A stretch of DNA of 64,000 nucleotides from Hymenobacter sp. DG25B (GTDB lineage: Bacteria > Bacteroidota > Bacteroidia > Cytophagales > Hymenobacteraceae): contig NZ_CP010054.1 of NCBI RefSeq assembly GCF_000801315.1, forward strand, positions 1,054,001 through 1,118,000. The letters are read 5' to 3'. Each line of letters begins with the position of its first letter. Positions within the stretch are counted from its first letter, which is position 1. This document shows, one piece after another, positions 61,507-64,000 of the stretch. A model generated the notes under the pieces. That model worked only from the letters and a program-made list of their open reading frames with translations. It made no database searches and was not told the origin of the DNA. Made by a program: the position numbers and the translations under genes.

Positions 61507-62217
61507 TTAATGGTTAATGGGCGCTTCAATGACAATAAACCGGCTTTCAGTAGGGCAGGCTATGGACACCAGATCCGTATCCCACAGCCCGATACTATCC
61601 CGCTTTTCAATGGATTGTCCGTTCACCGTCAGGCGGCCATCCATCACAAACACAAAAACGGCTTTATTCAGCGGCTTTAGGGGGTACTCTATAGTGTGGC
61701 CGGCCTCAAAATAGCCCAAGGAAAGCCGCGCGTTCTGGTTAATCCAGCAATGCGCGGTGCCTTCCTCCTGGCTGACAATAGTTACCAGCTGGTTGCGGCG
61801 CTTTTCCTCCGGAAACTGCCGGCGCTGGTAGCGGGGTGTGATGTTCTGCAGCTTGGGCTCAATCCATATCTGCAGGAAGTTCACCTCCTCGTCGCCCACG
61901 TTATGCTCCTCGTGGCGCAGGCCACTGCCGGCACTCATAATCTGCACGCCGCCCGGCTCAATCACCTCCGTATACCCCAGGGAGTCCTTGTGGTTCATGC
62001 GCCCGCTCAGCAGCACCGATATAATTTCCATGTTACTGTGCGCGTGCAGGCCAAAGCCACCCCCGCGCTGCACAAAGTCATCATTAAACACCCGCAGCAG
62101 GCCAAAGCCGCTGCGTTCGGGGTTGTAGTAGTTGCTGAAGGAGAGCGAGAAGTTGCTCTGCAACCAGCCAATGTCCTTCAGGCCCCGGTCAGCGGCGCGA
62201 ATGATGTGGTAGTTCAT
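61507..62217 (-). CDS. Pirin-family protein, YhaK-like (second)
   Basis: A 236-residue single-copy pirin with two cupin-like halves. GFGLHAHSNMEIISVLLSG holds the His pair and the Glu of the metal site, and IMSAGSGLRHEEHN follows. The motif spacing equals that of the third pirin gene (62972-63685), but residues differ widely, so they are older paralogs. The ATG at 62217 (MNYHIIRAADR) is preferred over an upstream one at 62256. A nitroreductase gene lies between the two pirin genes. Confidence 0.9.
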   Translation of the reverse strand: MNYHIIRAADRGLKDIGWLQSNFSLSFSNYYNPERSGFGLLRVFNDDFVQRGGGFGLHAHSNMEIISVLLSGRMNHKDSLGYTEVIEPGGVQIMSAGSGLRHEEHNVGDEEVNFLQIWIEPKLQNITPRYQRRQFPEEKRRNQLVTIVSQEEGTAHCWINQNARLSLGYFEAGHTIEYPLKPLNKAVFVFVMDGRLTVNGQSIEKRDSIGLWDTDLVSIACPTESRFIVIEAPINH

Positions 62218-62308
62218 AGTAGGCAGTGGTAGAAGTAAAGCAGAGCGCCCTGGCAAACGAAGTCGGCACAGGACGCTTTTTCTTCAGCTGGGCTGAGAGG
62301 GAAGAACC

Positions 62309-62881
62309 TTATAAATGCTCGTGGAAGGCAATTTCATTGACGGCCTTGCGCTGACGGCCGGCCTTTTCGCGGCTCAGGAAGGGTTCGTCCAGCAGTTCGG
62401 CCTCGCCCAGGTAGCCCAGCGCAATAAACACCACCGGCTGCAGCGTAGCAGGCAGGTTGAAAGTCTCCCTGGTTTTGGCGGCATCGAAACCACCCATCAT
62501 ATGGCCGTGCAGGCCCAGGGCAGTGGCTTCCAGCAGCAGGTTGGCATTGGCGGCGCCCAAATCGTGCAGGGCCACGGTGTTGGGGCTGCCGTTTTCATAC
62601 TGCGTCTCGGCCAGAGCCAGAATCAGGACCGGGGCGTTTTTGGCCCAGGGCTGGTTGCCGGGCAGCAGGCAGTCTACCATTTTCTGGAAGGTTGCCTGGT
62701 CGGCGTGGTGGGCGTAGATGTAGCGCCAGGGCTGCGCGTTCATGGCGCTGGCGGCCCAGGAGGCGGCTTCAAACAGCTGGCCCATAGTTTCCGGAGCCAC
62801 GGGGTAGCTGGCAAAGGAGCGGGGGCTCCAGCGCTTGCGAATCAGCTCATGAACCGGATACGTGGTGGTGGCAAGTTTCAT
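62309..62881 (-). CDS. Nitroreductase-family protein
   Basis: A 190-residue FMN-dependent oxidoreductase. RKRWSPRSFASYPVAPETM is the N-terminal FMN-phosphate motif (R-x-S-x-R-x-F). AASAMNAQPWRYIYAH contributes the flavin-contacting Asn-x-x-Pro-W. ALGLHGHMMGGFDAAK and PVVFIALGYLGEAE close the fold. Typically these reduce quinones or nitroaromatics. It sits between two pirin genes on the same strand, spaced by about 90 bases each. Confidence 0.92.
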   Translation of the reverse strand: MKLATTTYPVHELIRKRWSPRSFASYPVAPETMGQLFEAASWAASAMNAQPWRYIYAHHADQATFQKMVDCLLPGNQPWAKNAPVLILALAETQYENGSPNTVALHDLGAANANLLLEATALGLHGHMMGGFDAAKTRETFNLPATLQPVVFIALGYLGEAELLDEPFLSREKAGRQRKAVNEIAFHEHL

Positions 62882-62971
62882 ATCGAGAGGGAAAAATGTC
62901 TCAGGCAGCGGCCCAAAACGGAAAAATGCGGCGGCAGCCCGCCAGGAAGAAAGTAAAGCCGGAAGGTGCTG

Positions 62972-63685
62972 TTAGAAAGCCATGGGTACGTCCATCAACA
63001 ACAGTTGGGTGTTGCTGTCGGCCGTAATCTGCAGCTTGTCGGTTTCCCATATGCCCAGTCCGTCGCGGCGGTGCAGGGGCTGGCCGTTCACGGTAGCGCT
63101 GCCTTCCAGCACAAAAACATACACGCCATTTTCGGGGCGCTTTATAGTGTATTCCGTAGCCTGGCCGGCATCAAAATCACCCAGCTGAAACCAGGCATCC
63201 TGGTGAATCCATACGCCGGCATCGTCTGCCGAGGGCGAAACCACCTGCTGAAACTGGTTGCGGCGGTCTTCGGGGCGGAAGGTCTGCTGATCGTAGCGCG
63301 GCGTTACGTTGCGCTTATTGGGAAATACCCAGATCTGCAGAAACTTTACCTCCTGGCTGGTGCTGTGGTTTTTCTCGCTGTGCGCAATGCCCGTACCGGC
63401 GCTCATCACCTGCACATCCCCGTTCCGGATTACGGCCTGCCGGCCGGTGCTATCCTGGTGCTCCAGGTCGCCGGAAAGAGGAATGCTGATGATTTCCATG
63501 TTATCGTGGGGGTGGCGGCCAAAGCCCATGCCAGCCGCCACGGTATCATCGTTCAGTACGCGCAGGGCCCCAAAATGCACCCGGTCCGGGTTCTGGTAGC
63601 CACCGAAGCTGAAGGTATGGTAAGAGTTAAGCCAGCCGTGGCTGGCGTGGCCGCGGCTGGAAGCCGCGTGGAACACCGTTTTCAT
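62972..63685 (-). CDS. Pirin-family protein, YhaK-like (third)
   Basis: A 237-residue pirin. GFGRHPHDNMEIISIPLSG gives the two His and the Glu of the iron site, and VQVMSAGTGIAHSEKN follows. The start MKTVFHAASSRGHASHGWLNS is the usual YhaK/pirin start, including the HGWLNS helix. A -7 element lies about 25 bases upstream. It is the first gene of a three-gene set pirin, nitroreductase, pirin, all on the minus strand. In some bacteria pirins respond to oxidative stress or flavonoids; the role here is open. Confidence 0.92.
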   Translation of the reverse strand: MKTVFHAASSRGHASHGWLNSYHTFSFGGYQNPDRVHFGALRVLNDDTVAAGMGFGRHPHDNMEIISIPLSGDLEHQDSTGRQAVIRNGDVQVMSAGTGIAHSEKNHSTSQEVKFLQIWVFPNKRNVTPRYDQQTFRPEDRRNQFQQVVSPSADDAGVWIHQDAWFQLGDFDAGQATEYTIKRPENGVYVFVLEGSATVNGQPLHRRDGLGIWETDKLQITADSNTQLLLMDVPMAF

Positions 63686-63709
63686 GATGATGCAGGTTAA
63701 AAATCAGCT

Positions 63710-63717
63710 CAAAGATA
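63710..63717 (-). promoter_or_regulatory. -7 promoter element of the third pirin gene
   Basis: TATCTTTG on the minus strand, a TAnnTTTG match, about 25 bases before the ATG at 63685. Confidence 0.5.
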
Positions 63718-63779
63718 TGCTATATCCGACTGATATATGTACATACATCAATTGGGGTAAAAATGTTTCCACTGACTGG

Positions 63780-63950
63780 GCGAATGTCCTGCTGAGCGCA
63801 GCGTAGCCGAAACGAAGGTCAGCGTAGCTAACCAACTCGCGGGCTGACATTGTTGCGAAACGAACAATTAAAAAAGAACGTCATGTCGAGCATTCTGCAC
63901 ATCAAGCAGAGGATCGAGCCATATCGCGTGGGGTCGTTGCCACGGTAACT
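63780..63950. repeat. Degenerate remains of CATCTCGC-type palindromes
   Basis: CTGCTGAGCGCAGCGTAGCC (starting at 63789) and, from 63880, GTCATGTCGAGC, then ATATCGCGTGGGG and GTTGCCACGGTAAC, match pieces of the outer copy at 28025-28070 but lack partner arms. They look like truncated or decayed copies next to the window end. Confidence 0.5.
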
Positions 63951-63954
63951 GAAG

Positions 63955-63992
63955 CCCCTCTCCTCATGGAGAGGGGTTGGGGGTGAGGTCCT
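63955..63992. repeat. Short palindromic repeat with GGGGTGAGG tail
   Basis: CCCCTCTCC and GGAGAGGGG (63955-63963 and 63968-63976) form a tight hairpin, followed by TTGGGGGTGAGGTC. I remember this string as a common intergenic repeat in Bacteroidota genomes; it is cut close to the window end. Confidence 0.5.
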
Positions 63993-64000
63993 ATGAAGCG

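Larger units (their letters stand above)
63686..64000. other. Intergenic end of the window
   Basis: No gene is visible in the last 315 bases. It holds the promoter element of the third pirin gene, fragments of palindromic repeats and one short hairpin repeat. Confidence 0.5.

Overview
The window reads as a chromosomal segment of a GC-rich Bacteroidota, most likely a Cytophagales bacterium of the Hymenobacter type. Supporting this are a type IX secretion (T9SS) C-terminal sorting domain on a giant surface protein, promoters of the Bacteroidota TTG-N19-TAnnTTTG form, a complete NDH-1 operon with the short NuoG seen in this phylum, a SusA-like GH13 enzyme, and dispersed palindromes of the type I remember from Hymenobacter intergenic regions. 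The genus is an inference; no rRNA or tRNA gene was seen.

Layout. 1-731 holds the start of nuoL and nuoK (minus strand). 1181-11577 is a block of unrelated genes: a 2567-residue T9SS surface protein, a MaoC-like hydratase, an ECF sigma factor with a small membrane protein, and a DUF4262 protein. 11664-20270 is nuoJ to nuoA (minus strand). The NDH-1 genes are therefore split between nuoJ and nuoK by about 10.9 kb. A terminator follows nuoJ, and a promoter element precedes nuoK. 20402-33702 is mixed metabolism: a Uma2 protein, PruA, a dNMP kinase-like protein, a HAD phosphatase, an ArsR-ferredoxin pair, NDH-2, a KDPG-type aldolase, a lipoprotein, PH and Yip1 proteins, an M1 peptidase and a HupE protein. 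33775-37773 has three tandem small secreted paralogs and a TonB-dependent receptor. ClpB follows.

40590-42386 is a visibly AT-rich two-gene insert, DUF262 plus a HEPN RNase-like protein, placed end to start with no gap. It is the best candidate for a defence or toxin-type system in the window. 42687-54350 holds a DUF808 protein, two paralogous six-helix membrane proteins, an ABC-F ATPase, a curlin-type amyloid protein, a pirin, a PfkB sugar kinase, an SDR enzyme, a voltage-sensor ion channel with an unusual selectivity filter, a Nudix gene broken by an in-frame stop, and a DUF72 protein. 54472-57992 is a periplasmic GH13-trehalase pair. The end holds a DUF2383 protein, a 45-residue membrane protein, a GreA/GreB factor, a SnoaL-like protein, a glycine-zipper protein and a pirin-nitroreductase-pirin group.

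Two coding regions (nuoG and the first small secreted paralog) carry apparent one-base deletions in G runs, and one (Nudix) has a premature stop. These could be sequencing errors or real lesions. A family of roughly 90-105 bp palindromes sits in many intergenic gaps, including several inside the nuo operon. In one place a copy is inserted inside another copy.
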